From Pontibacter arcticus (lineage in GTDB: Bacteria; Bacteroidota; Bacteroidia; Cytophagales; Hymenobacteraceae), in assembly GCF_003284895.1 (NCBI RefSeq), contig NZ_QMDV01000006.1, positions 1-64,000 of the forward strand: a stretch of DNA of 64,000 nucleotides, in the 5' to 3' direction. The position numbers and the translations under genes were made by a program. This document shows positions 9,381-17,733 of the stretch, piece by piece. How positions within the stretch are numbered: position 1 is the first letter of the stretch; every line of letters begins with the position of its first letter. The notes below the pieces were generated by a model. It was not told where the DNA came from and ran no database searches. It saw nothing but the letters and a program-made list of their open reading frames with translations.

Positions 9381-9398
9381 TGTGCAGTCGAACTGCAC
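9381..9398. promoter_or_regulatory. Operator 2 for the WYL regulator (predicted)
   Basis: The same GTGCAGT/ACTGCAC arms as operator 1, around the centre CGA, end 15 bases before the WYL start codon. The position suggests autoregulation by blocking transcription or its early elongation. Confidence 0.65.
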
Positions 9399-9413
9399 TC
9401 AAAGCAGAAGTCT

Positions 9414-10424
9414 ATGGCTATTAATAAAAATGCATTGATCCGTTACAAAGTGCTGGATAAATGTTTCCGTAATACTGGCAGACGCTATTTTATACAGGAT
9501 CTCATTGATGAATGTAACAAGGTCCTCCTAGAGATTGACCCAGAATCTAAGGGGATAAGCCGCAGGCAGATTTTTCAGGATGTTGCCTTCATGGAAAGCG
9601 GAGAGGGATGGAGTATAGACTTAGTAAAGCACAGGGATAACAAAAGGGTATACTATAGGTATGCAAATCCCTCTTTCTCGATAGACAACTCGCCCTTAAA
9701 TGAAGTAGAAATAAATCAACTACGTAGCGCCATGGCCATCTTGGCGCAATTTAAGGGTATGCCGCAGTTTGAATTTGTGCACGAAATACTGCCTAAATTA
9801 AGTCAAGGCATTACAACTGATCAAGAAGAAGTAATCATTGACTTTGACAGTAACCAATATTTAAAAGGTATTGAGTATTTAGGGGAACTGCATAATGCGA
9901 TTTTCTATAAAAAGGTGCTGTGTGTGAGTTACCAGCCATTTGAGAATAATGCACCTTATGATGTTATCTTACATCCTTATTACCTGAAGCAGTATAACAA
10001 TAGGTGGTTCTTGTTCGGCTATAATCCTGATGAGGGACTCTATAACTGGAATCTCGCACTTGATAGGATTGTAGGCATCACTGAGACTGACGGAAAGTAT
10101 CATCCCAACACAGAAATTGATTGGTTTGAGTACTTTGATGAAATGATCGGCGTAACGAAACCTGTCGGAGCTACTACTGAGCCTGTGGTGCTGCATTTAA
10201 GAGGCAGGGCCGGAATGTATGTGGTGAATAAGCCTATCCATGGATCGCAACACACTAAATGGCTGGATCCTGAGTTGTTAGAGGTGAAGCTAGATCTAGT
10301 AATTAACTTTGAGTTTAAGCGCCTTATCCTTTCTTATGGCAAAGACGTAAAGGTAGTAAGCCCTGAGTGGCTGAAAAATGAAACCGCAGATAACTTGAAA
10401 GCTGCATTAGACCTTTATTGCTAA
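9414..10424 (+). CDS. WYL-domain transcriptional regulator
   Basis: 336 residues. The N-terminal 60 residues form a winged-helix DNA-binding part (GRRYFIQDLIDECNKVLLEI followed by GISRRQIFQDVAFME). The middle holds a WYL domain (VSYQPFEN, LHPYYLKQYNNRWFLFGYN), a ligand or nucleic-acid sensing fold, and the end is a WCX-like part. Such regulators commonly silence phage-defense operons until infection. It is divergent from the retron operon; two copies of one palindrome lie in the 361-base gap. I infer that it represses both itself and the retron operon. There is no strong Shine-Dalgarno, which is usual in this phylum. Confidence 0.88.
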   Translation: MAINKNALIRYKVLDKCFRNTGRRYFIQDLIDECNKVLLEIDPESKGISRRQIFQDVAFMESGEGWSIDLVKHRDNKRVYYRYANPSFSIDNSPLNEVEINQLRSAMAILAQFKGMPQFEFVHEILPKLSQGITTDQEEVIIDFDSNQYLKGIEYLGELHNAIFYKKVLCVSYQPFENNAPYDVILHPYYLKQYNNRWFLFGYNPDEGLYNWNLALDRIVGITETDGKYHPNTEIDWFEYFDEMIGVTKPVGATTEPVVLHLRGRAGMYVVNKPIHGSQHTKWLDPELLEVKLDLVINFEFKRLILSYGKDVKVVSPEWLKNETADNLKAALDLYC

Positions 10425-10469
10425 AAATAATGCTATATATTTGTCGTCTTATAATTTACCTTATGTTAA

Positions 10470-10556
10470 ATGGGGCGTAAAGATGATCTTGCAGGAGCTC
10501 TCAAGCAAAATACCGAATTGGACTATTCATCCTTAATACAATCAGTTCTAATTTAG
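10470..10556 (+). CDS. Very short ORF, possibly a truncated gene start
   Basis: A 28-residue ORF (begins MGRKDDLAGALKQNTELDY) lies between the WYL gene and the end of hamB. It is preceded by TATATTTG at 10436-10443, a full TAnnTTTG match placed about 27 bases upstream of the ATG. The sequence looks like the first helix of a longer protein cut short by a stop codon. It may be a remnant or a small peptide gene; I cannot assign a function. Confidence 0.25.
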   Translation: MGRKDDLAGALKQNTELDYSSLIQSVLI

Positions 10557-10581
10557 CGTTTTGTTTCCATTATCAGTAAAT

Positions 10582-13149
10582 CTAGGGATAAAAAACACCT
10601 TCAATGTGGGGCTCAATTTGAATGTTCTCCCAATGGTTTAAAGCATTAGTTTCATAAATCCTAACGAGCTCACTCTTAACAAACCAATCTGAAAGTTCAC
10701 TATTCTGGGTTGGTGCTCCTTCTATCTTTAGCAAAGAAGATATTTTAATTGCCAATTCCCTAGATATACCAAACTCAATTAGTCTCCGTGTTTCGGGCTT
10801 ATATGCTCCATGTTCCATAAATGATAACAAGGGGTTCTCCTGTTCTAGCATCGAAAAAGTAGGGTGCAGCAGCTTAGGAAGTCGATAAGTTATTTCAGTA
10901 TTTAACAAGTCAAGTGTATGGTCAATATCTTCATCTGAAGGCTCTCCCTTCCATGAAAGTATTGTACGTATAGGAATTTCTTTGCCCCAATCTTGAGCAA
11001 TAATCAAACATTTTCTTAAAACCTTGTCGCTTCTAATCTTGGTATATTTGTTATAATAATAAGGAGTGGTAGCTTTTACTAATTCAAGTACTTCAGTTAA
11101 GCTATCTACAAAGTCATGAGCAAAAGGTGAAGATGGAAGTTTGAAGTTACTTGAAGAGATTTTAAGGAATAAATCATTTAAAACGAGAGGATCCCAATGA
11201 GGATTTTTAATAAGAATATGTGCAGGAATAGCAAGGTCTCTTAATTGAGTGTTGACAATGTCAAATTCAGGGGATGAAATTGTTATTCCGGTCTTTTCTA
11301 ACATATAAAATACTTTGTCTCCATATCTGAGAACCATATGCCTGATATGCGTAGTTAAGTCGTTAAATGAATTTTCATCGGCTGGCTTTGAGCCGGCTAA
11401 AAGTGCCTGCTTAATTTCTTCTTTGCTTTCAATAAATCTTTCTCCATATCCAGAAGATAACTTTTTTTCAGGATATTCAAAGAGAGTTGTTTGAACTGCA
11501 TCTCCTTCTTGGGAGGCTTCATAAGAGTTTTCATCAAGCACAATGGCTCTACCAACAAAGTCTTTCATCAATCTACCTGCACGTCCCCTTAAATTTGCGA
11601 ACTCATAAGGGGTTAGTTTAGCGCCAGTTCGTGATTGTGTTGTTAAACTTTGATTCCTAGCAATTATATTCTTAGCTGGTAGGTTAACACCCTGCATAAG
11701 CGTTGTGGTGCAAACTATATTTTTGATAATGTTTTTTGAAAAAGCTTTTTCAATTACAGTTCTTAAGAAACCTGGAACATTAGCATGGTGATAGCAGGTT
11801 GAGCCTTTTAGACAGCTAACCAATGAATAGTTGGGACTAATACTATTAGAGACGTACTCAATTAATGAATTTAGCTCTTTTGTTAGTTTTGCCTCTCCAT
11901 TAATATTTTTTGCAATACTATTTGCAGATGCTTTTGTAGGAGCAAAAACTATGTTCCCTTCGTTTGGATCAAGATTATTTAGTATAGAGTTCAATAATGT
12001 AAATGAAGAGTCATTATATCGAACACTATTAAAGAATTTTAAAGGATTAACAGGGAAATTATCAACAATTATTGATTTAGGTTTTTTTGATATTGTTGAA
12101 TACTGTCGAAAGAGTACTTTGCCAGATTGATATATGAATGAATATGACAGATTAAGGACTGGAGGTAAATCATTATTTATCGATTGGGCCTCTTTGCCAA
12201 AGAGTTCTGTTACTACTTCGTCAATGTTTTTTATTCTAGGACCAGCTACAACAATTTTTTTGGGAGTTAGATTATCTTCAAACTCTCTGATTAAATTATA
12301 AAGATCCCTTGATCTGTCATTGTCTTCGTTTGCTACCCTTTCAATATTTTGTATTTCATCTATAATTAAAAGCTCTAAATTTTTAAAAAAATCTTCTCCT
12401 TGACTTATTGCAGAGAGTGCTCTTTCTTGGGTAAGAACTAAGATATTAGAACTTTGCTTACTAATATGCTTTTCAGAATAAGTTTGCCCTACATTAATGT
12501 TTAACTCTAGTTCATTAATAAGCCTCCTTAAATCAGAGCTAACTTGATTGATCAGAGTAATCGTTGGGACAACATAGATGCAGCTACCACCATGCAAATG
12601 GAGGTGGTGAACAATTTTGTTAGCTAATACATATGATTTTCCGGCTGAAGTGGGAGCTGAGATTCCGATTCTATTCTTTTGATCAATTAAGTCCCACATT
12701 CTCTTCTGAAAAGTTGAGAGTGTAATAAAGTAATCATCTATTACCTGTGTTTCACATTCTAGTAGCTTTGATTCAAATGCAAATTGTGCAATAAGACTTC
12801 CAAGGTTACTAAATTCTTGATTTTCTATATTATAATTAAGATCAACCATTCTAGCAGATGGAATTAAACCAAGTCTAGAAAGTACCTGCATAAGAAATGA
12901 AGGTAAGTTATCCCAAGCCTTATTTTTGTGCTCCCATACCAACCCACAAATAGTTAAACATATATTTCTTTCTTGATCACCAATAGCTCTTCTAGAAAGT
13001 CTTTCTGCAAGGTTCAGAAGTTGGACCGCGAGCTTTTCTTCTAGTTGTGGTATTTCTTTATTGATTAGCTTAAGTTTTGCTGCGAAAGCCTCAAGGTCAT
13101 GTGTCAAGATTCGATTGATCAACCGAACTTCATTTTCAGTCAATACCAT
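10582..13149 (-). CDS. hamB: HamB-type superfamily 2 helicase of Hachiman
   Basis: 855 residues. Motif I is SAPTSAGKSYV near 164-174, motif II LLIIDEIQNIE (DEIQ in place of DEAD/DEVH), motif III-like VVAGPR, motif V TTTLMQGVNLPAKNI, and motif VI ELRGRAGRLMKD-like (NLRGRAGRLMKD), the pattern of Ski2/Brr2-type helicases. It directly follows the DUF1837 gene with stop and start codons adjacent (TAA ATG). This pair is the definition of the Hachiman phage-defense system, in which HamB senses damaged or unusual DNA and releases the HamA nuclease. Length agrees with known HamB proteins. A chain of AT-rich codons here contrasts with the more GC-rich AbiE region. Confidence 0.92.
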   Translation of the reverse strand: MVLTENEVRLINRILTHDLEAFAAKLKLINKEIPQLEEKLAVQLLNLAERLSRRAIGDQERNICLTICGLVWEHKNKAWDNLPSFLMQVLSRLGLIPSARMVDLNYNIENQEFSNLGSLIAQFAFESKLLECETQVIDDYFITLSTFQKRMWDLIDQKNRIGISAPTSAGKSYVLANKIVHHLHLHGGSCIYVVPTITLINQVSSDLRRLINELELNINVGQTYSEKHISKQSSNILVLTQERALSAISQGEDFFKNLELLIIDEIQNIERVANEDNDRSRDLYNLIREFEDNLTPKKIVVAGPRIKNIDEVVTELFGKEAQSINNDLPPVLNLSYSFIYQSGKVLFRQYSTISKKPKSIIVDNFPVNPLKFFNSVRYNDSSFTLLNSILNNLDPNEGNIVFAPTKASANSIAKNINGEAKLTKELNSLIEYVSNSISPNYSLVSCLKGSTCYHHANVPGFLRTVIEKAFSKNIIKNIVCTTTLMQGVNLPAKNIIARNQSLTTQSRTGAKLTPYEFANLRGRAGRLMKDFVGRAIVLDENSYEASQEGDAVQTTLFEYPEKKLSSGYGERFIESKEEIKQALLAGSKPADENSFNDLTTHIRHMVLRYGDKVFYMLEKTGITISSPEFDIVNTQLRDLAIPAHILIKNPHWDPLVLNDLFLKISSSNFKLPSSPFAHDFVDSLTEVLELVKATTPYYYNKYTKIRSDKVLRKCLIIAQDWGKEIPIRTILSWKGEPSDEDIDHTLDLLNTEITYRLPKLLHPTFSMLEQENPLLSFMEHGAYKPETRRLIEFGISRELAIKISSLLKIEGAPTQNSELSDWFVKSELVRIYETNALNHWENIQIEPHIEGVFYP

Positions 13150-14145
13150 TTAGCCTATTTTTTTTGAAAATTTTTCAAGTAATGAATTCATTTCATTTAT
13201 GGGAAAGATTAAAACATGAATTCTTGGTTTGAGAGCAGAATCAATTTTTTTATGGAGAATGTCACGGTTGATACTACGTACGGCATTCCTTACCTTTTCA
13301 ATAGTATCTTCAAGTTTCTCTTCTCTACTATTGCCTGTTATGGTATCCTTATTTCCATAAGATACCATACATACAAGATTGACTTGAACATCAGTAATAT
13401 CTCCATTTAAATATTTTTGAACGAAGTCTTCTAGTTCTTCTGGGATAAAGTCTTCATATACATACAAATTCATTTCGTTTCTATGGCTCTTGTAATGTAA
13501 GATTACATCCTTGATAGACTCGGTAAGAGCATAATTAAAAGCACCGGTTTCCCTATCTGACGTTTTACATTCACCAATGTAGATTTTTACTTTACCACCT
13601 TCAACGCCTAGGTGTATTGCATCTGCTCCATTTCTTTCAAGCTCAGGATTGGTGGTAAGAGGCATTTTTCTTAAGATTGGTACAGCTTTGAAGTGATGTT
13701 GAAGTAGGTTGTAAATTAGGAGCTCGGAGATTTGACCTTTAACATCAGCTTTTCTGAACTTACTTTTAGCTCTTGCTTGTAGAATGCTGAAAGCATTGTC
13801 TTCATCTCTTTCTTCGTTATTAATCAGATGAGCTTTCATCTGATTTTGTTTTCTCTTAGAATAAACGTACCTCAGCACTGTAGCTACAAGCTCTTCAATA
13901 AACTCATCCTGCATTTCTAATAGGTCACTATAATTAATGCAAGTTCCAATACATCGATTGTTAACTCCCAGATCAAATGAATCTTCAATAAAATACATCT
14001 TATTAAGAAGAGCCTTTGTGCTTGCTAACAATCCGTGAATAGTATCTTCTTTTATTGGCATATTTAGAAAGGTGAATTTAGAAACAGACTGAATGAAAGA
14101 TCTTAGAAGTAAATATTCCAGGGGCATGAGTTTTCTCATCATCAC
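13150..14145 (-). CDS. hamA: HamA (DUF1837) nuclease of Hachiman
   Basis: 331 residues. The C-terminal half has a PD-(D/E)xK-like core: an E141 in GQISELLIYNLL, D175 in RNGADAIHLG and E192-x-K194 in IYIGECKTS. HamA of Hachiman is a DUF1837 effector nuclease kept inactive by the HamB helicase and released on infection to degrade DNA. The N-terminal 130 residues are helical. The first ATG gives MMMRKLMPLEY; the second, third or seventh codon could also be used, and there is no clear ribosome site to decide. The gene is first of the two-gene operon. Confidence 0.9.
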   Translation of the reverse strand: MMMRKLMPLEYLLLRSFIQSVSKFTFLNMPIKEDTIHGLLASTKALLNKMYFIEDSFDLGVNNRCIGTCINYSDLLEMQDEFIEELVATVLRYVYSKRKQNQMKAHLINNEERDEDNAFSILQARAKSKFRKADVKGQISELLIYNLLQHHFKAVPILRKMPLTTNPELERNGADAIHLGVEGGKVKIYIGECKTSDRETGAFNYALTESIKDVILHYKSHRNEMNLYVYEDFIPEELEDFVQKYLNGDITDVQVNLVCMVSYGNKDTITGNSREEKLEDTIEKVRNAVRSINRDILHKKIDSALKPRIHVLIFPINEMNSLLEKFSKKIG

Positions 14146-14536
14146 CCATAATAGCTTAAGTTATTTGTTATTTTGCCTTGAGTTTATGAATGTTGAATTC
14201 AAAACTCACTAAGCTCATGTTCTCTATTGCATTGTATTTAAAAATAGGAATTTAGATTTTCCTACGATCTTCTTCATATTTGTGGCAAGTACTTCAGTGC
14301 ACATTAACAATCCAAGTGTTACTCTCAACAACACTTGCACTAAGTGTTAATAGAGCAATATATGATTTCATAGCTATACTTGTACTGTTAAATATGAATT
14401 TGTCTTTCAACTATAGGACTTGATAAGTTTTGCTAGTTTAGATAATGCATCTTTAAATTATTGGTTATTGTTTATAAGCTTATCGAACCTGAAATTCTAT
14501 ATTTGATTCTAAATATTTTCCTTATTATAATATTTT
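14146..14536. other. AT-rich non-coding gap
   Basis: No open frame of useful length. The promoter of hamA must lie at its left end on the minus strand, but I see no clean TAnnTTTG box there. The right end runs into the herA relic at 14537. Confidence 0.5.
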
Positions 14537-14590
14537 GCACTTGCCACGAGCAAAAAGTATATAAAGTTAAAAGTAATTCGCCCTTATTTA
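14537..14590 (+). pseudogene. Relic of a dndE-herA C-terminus
   Basis: The frame starting at 14537 reads ALATSKKYIKLKVIRPYL and matches the end of the intact DndE-HerA protein at 31920-31973 (ALGMGKKYKKIKVSHLI). The DNA match continues without a break into the downstream fic start; by hand about 95 of 115 positions agree between 14550-14665 and 31933-32047. Upstream of 14537 the similarity is lost. I read this as the scar of a second copy of the Mod/Res-DndD-HerA operon. Confidence 0.6.
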
Positions 14591-14615
14591 AGAACATTGT
14601 TTTCTCAACTTAGTC

Positions 14616-15002
14616 ATGTGGAAGCCAACTGATTTACCTGTTCCCATTGAAGTAGAGACAAAAGCTGTAGTAAAGCAGGCAACAACAGCACATCGCTATC
14701 TGGCCGAGCTGAAGGGGGGCACCGCGACTATTCCCAACGAACAGATACTAATCAGCACGCTTACTCTACAGGAAGCGCGGGACAGTACAGCCATTGAGAA
14801 CATGATCACCACACAGGATGAACTCTTTAAAGCCGAACTGCAGGCAGGCTATGCCTACAGTACCGCTACTAAGGAGGTGCAGAACTATGCCACTGCTCTA
14901 CGTGAAGGCTTTGAGGCAGTGCGCAAAAATAAAATTCTAAGCTTAAGCCATATCCTCTATCAGGGACACGTTGCAGATGTCGCCGCCGGCAGGAGGCGTT
15001 AG
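14616..15002 (+). pseudogene. 5' half of a Fic-family gene, truncated
   Basis: 128 residues that match the N-terminal domain of Fic proteins (MWKPTDLPVPIEVET, then LTLQEARDSTAIENMITT with the conserved SxxIEN inhibitory-type helix and DELF). Full Fic proteins of this class run to about 370 residues and carry HPFxDGNGR, which is absent here. The frame ends in an abnormal tail (AAGRRR) at a point where base composition changes, so a deletion or insertion removed the catalytic half. A shorter relic of the same gene lies after herA at 31998. Confidence 0.75.
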
Positions 15003-15019
15003 AGCGGCCGTAGCCAGCT

Positions 15020-15490
15020 TCAGGAAGCCAGTTTGATCAATGAATATAGATAGTCTGAGGCAAGCTGAAAAGTGTTCCTTATCGCCTCCACGTCCGCCTT
15101 GTTGCGATAGGCGGTGAACTCATAGTACCAGCGCACGGTGTTCTCCGGGAGAGTCACAGGAATAAGGGTCCTGCTGTTGCCCGGGTTATAGTAGCTCACC
15201 AGGTAACCCACCTGCGGCTCTAGCACCGTCACAGTCCTATATATCTTTTTACTAAGGATCTCCTTCCCGTCATCTCCCCAGCAACGCACGCTTCCTGTCA
15301 GTTGGCCATCTTTATAAATCGCCTCCTCTACCTTCTGCCCCTGATCGTTATAGGAGATGCTGGTGCCCTGCCGCACGTCTGGCCGCTCGCTTACCAGCTT
15401 CCCGTTTCACTGCAGCACATTTGTCTTGGCATAATAGTCCCGCACCAAGCCCATAGGCTTTCCATTCTAGTAGACGATCTTCCTAATATA
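15020..15490 (-). pseudogene. Broken MORN-repeat (YwqK-like) gene
   Basis: The open part, 15020-15376, encodes a MORN-type repeat (ISYNDQGQKVEEAIYKDGQL) followed by an unrelated C-terminal part. The same frame continues upstream with good MORN sequence (NGKPMGLVRDYYAKTNVLQ) but is broken by an in-frame TGA at 15407-15409 and a TAG at 15467-15469 (minus strand), both replacing a residue expected in the repeat, probably Trp or Tyr. The N-terminus is gone. Repeats of this type occur in YwqK-family antitoxin-like or surface proteins. The gene is dead or survives only as a fragment. Confidence 0.65.
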
Positions 15491-15496
15491 ACGTGA

Positions 15497-15910
15497 ACTC
15501 GGGAATTAAATCGTATTTAAATTATTGATTTACAATTATTTAACCCATATCTTGATTAGTAGTCAAAGATAAGTAATTGGTTATTTATCAGTGTTTTGAA
15601 GCTGATGTTCAATATATCAGACATTTATCCGACATTCCGGCCTTTGTAGACAGAGATAGTTGCTTTTTTCTCTCCTTCTTTACTAAGCAGGCTTTTCTCC
15701 AACAGCTCCTACAGGGCTGTTCAGTCTTTAGTGTTAGATTTTGTTCCGTGTCTGCTTTTGTGCATCCTTCTTTCGCTTTATACAATAAACTGGTTACTGT
15801 AGGTATTATTAATCTAAAAGTTCAAGTACAGAGACTGCAAATAAAGAATTAAGCAATAACTCAGACCATTTATAAGAAACTGCAATTTAAAATATAAGTA
15901 ACTGCAATGT
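15497..15910. other. Non-coding gap before the AbiE pair
   Basis: A 91-codon plus-strand frame at 15577-15852 is open by chance; it has no ribosome site and a composition unlike a protein. I see no other structure until the inverted repeat at 15911. Confidence 0.45.
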
Positions 15911-15962
15911 GATGTCTACTTTGTCAAGTTTTATAACAAAAAAACTTGACAAAGTAGACATC
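15911..15962. promoter_or_regulatory. 22-bp perfect inverted repeat, predicted AbiEi operator
   Basis: Left arm 15911-15932 (begins GATGTCTACTTTGTC) and right arm 15941-15962 are exact complements, separated by 8 bases. The right arm ends 43 bases before the antitoxin ATG at 16006. In the streptococcal AbiE system the AbiEi antitoxin binds two long inverted repeats in its own promoter to repress it, so this is the expected operator. It would also form a strong hairpin if transcribed. Confidence 0.75.
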
Positions 15963-16005
15963 AAGATTTACCTTTATAGAAGAATTGCATAAGGCAGAAA
16001 CAATT

Positions 16006-16731
16006 ATGAGCATCATGCAGCAAGTCCGGGAAAGAATTGAACAGGCCCAGCCCGGTCAGCTGCTGACTTATGCCGACTTTCAGGTAAGCGACAGCCAGCT
16101 GGAGGCCTTGGCTGCGGCGCTCAGCCGCCTGGCCAAGCAAGGGGTGATCAACCGGCTGGCAAAAGGCCGCTACTATAAGCCTAAGGAAACTGTTTTCGGG
16201 AAAGTGAGACCATCCGAAAAAGAGATCATCAAGAGTCTTAGCACCTCCAAAGGCAAAGTCAAAGGGTACGAGAGCGGTTTGGGGCTTTACAACCAGCTGG
16301 GCCTGACCACGCAGGTTCCCCAGGAGGTGACGCTGATGACACGCAAGCAGCGCCGGGTAGCGAACGTCGGGAAAACCAAAATCCGTTATGTTCAAAGCCC
16401 CACCAGCTTCAAGGAGTCTGACATCGACAAGCTTCAGGTCCTGGACGCAATGCGCGGTTACAAGAAGATTCCGGACCGCAACAGCGAGAAGACTATCCTC
16501 ATTTTGCTTAAGTATATCAAAGAGTTAGCCGAACGCGACATGGATCGGCTCATAGAGCTGGCACTAGACTACAATCCCGCTACCCGTGCCCTGCTGGGAG
16601 CTCTACTGGAGCAGCTGGGCTACGCACAGGAAGCAGACAGACTAAGGCAGTCACTAAACCCGCTGACTAAATACAAACTGGGCATTAGCGAGAGCATTTT
16701 GCCCAACAGAAAAGACTGGAATATTATATGA
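16006..16731 (+). CDS. abiEi: AbiEi-like antitoxin (DUF6088 type)
   Basis: 241 residues from the ATG at 16006; an upstream TTG at 15985 is less likely. The N-terminal 70 residues form a winged helix (LAALSRLAKQGVINRLAKGRYYKP), the typical DNA-binding part of AbiEi and DUF6088 antitoxins; the rest is a mixed domain (KGYESGLGLYNQLGLTTQVP). It overlaps the toxin gene by four bases (ATGA), as type IV toxin-antitoxin pairs often do. The long inverted repeat just upstream is the expected binding site for autoregulation. Confidence 0.85.
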   Translation: MSIMQQVRERIEQAQPGQLLTYADFQVSDSQLEALAAALSRLAKQGVINRLAKGRYYKPKETVFGKVRPSEKEIIKSLSTSKGKVKGYESGLGLYNQLGLTTQVPQEVTLMTRKQRRVANVGKTKIRYVQSPTSFKESDIDKLQVLDAMRGYKKIPDRNSEKTILILLKYIKELAERDMDRLIELALDYNPATRALLGALLEQLGYAQEADRLRQSLNPLTKYKLGISESILPNRKDWNII

Positions 16732-17702
16732 ACCTGCACCAAAACCCGGAGGTGTTTCGGGATGCCATTACGGCCACTGCAGAGGCCCTGCAGATTAGGG
16801 ACGTATATGTGGAGAAAGACTATTGGGTGACGCTGGTGCTTTACCGCCTGGCCCACTCCCCCTACGTGGAGCAAGCCATCTTCAAGGGCGGCACCTCGCT
16901 ATCCAAGGCCTACAACCTGATTGAGCGCTTTTCCGAGGACATCGACTTGGCCATCAATGCCGACGAAGGCATGACTAACAACCAGGTCATGCAGTTGATC
17001 CGTAAAATCTCAAAAGAGATCACAAAGGACATGGTGGAGGTAGATGACCCGCACAGGACCAGCAAAGGCTCCCGCTTCCGCAAAACGCTGCACGACTACG
17101 GGGCCTCAGTGCAGGGAGACTACGGCCAGGCAACCGACAAGATCCTGGTGGAGATCAACTCCTTTGCCAGCCCCAATCCGCACCAGCTGATGCCGATCAA
17201 GACCTACATCAGCCAGTTTATGGCTCAACGTGGCTTGCTGGATATGATCCGACAATACGAGCTAGAGCCTTTTGAGGTAAATGTGGTGAGCTTGGAGCGC
17301 ACCTTCACAGAGAAAGTACTGGCCCTGGTGCGTGCCTCCTATGCCGAAAAACCGGTAGATGAGTTAGGTAGCAAGATCCGCCATGTATACGACCTGCACG
17401 CCATGCTAAAATCACCTGTAGTGACTGCTTTCCTGCACAGTGAGAACTTCTTCCAAATGATCAAGGCTGTACAGGCCGATGATGCCCGCAACAGCGAGTT
17501 TCAAGGGGACTGGGCCATGCAGCCGCTGGATGCCTGCCTGCTATTCGCCAATGTAAGAGGAGCCTGGAATTCTTTAGAGACGGCCTACCAGCAGGAATTC
17601 CGCTCCCTCGTGTATGGCACACTTCCTGACCCAGAGGCAGTAATTGCTGACTTGGAAACAGTCGCTACACGCCTCAAGATACTTAGGAGTAGGGAGAGCT
17701 AA
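16728..17702 (+). CDS. abiEii: AbiEii/AbiGii-like nucleotidyltransferase toxin
   Basis: 324 residues. The nucleotidyltransferase core is clear: FKGGTSLSKAYNLIERFSEDIDLAI, with GGTSLSK at residues 54-60 and the metal-binding D71-x-D73. YVEKDYWVTLVL before it and SLERTFTEKVLALVRA after it are standard family blocks. AbiEii toxins transfer nucleotides, with tRNA as target in characterised relatives, and stop growth when unchecked. The pair serves in phage abortive infection or in stabilising the element. Confidence 0.9.
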   Translation: MNLHQNPEVFRDAITATAEALQIRDVYVEKDYWVTLVLYRLAHSPYVEQAIFKGGTSLSKAYNLIERFSEDIDLAINADEGMTNNQVMQLIRKISKEITKDMVEVDDPHRTSKGSRFRKTLHDYGASVQGDYGQATDKILVEINSFASPNPHQLMPIKTYISQFMAQRGLLDMIRQYELEPFEVNVVSLERTFTEKVLALVRASYAEKPVDELGSKIRHVYDLHAMLKSPVVTAFLHSENFFQMIKAVQADDARNSEFQGDWAMQPLDACLLFANVRGAWNSLETAYQQEFRSLVYGTLPDPEAVIADLETVATRLKILRSRES

Positions 17703-17733
17703 AACAGACCTAATGTAGTGCCAAACGGATCGG

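Noticed and set aside
15577..15852. Plus-strand 91-codon frame
   Set aside because: No ribosome site, unusual Phe/Cys-rich composition, no family likeness.
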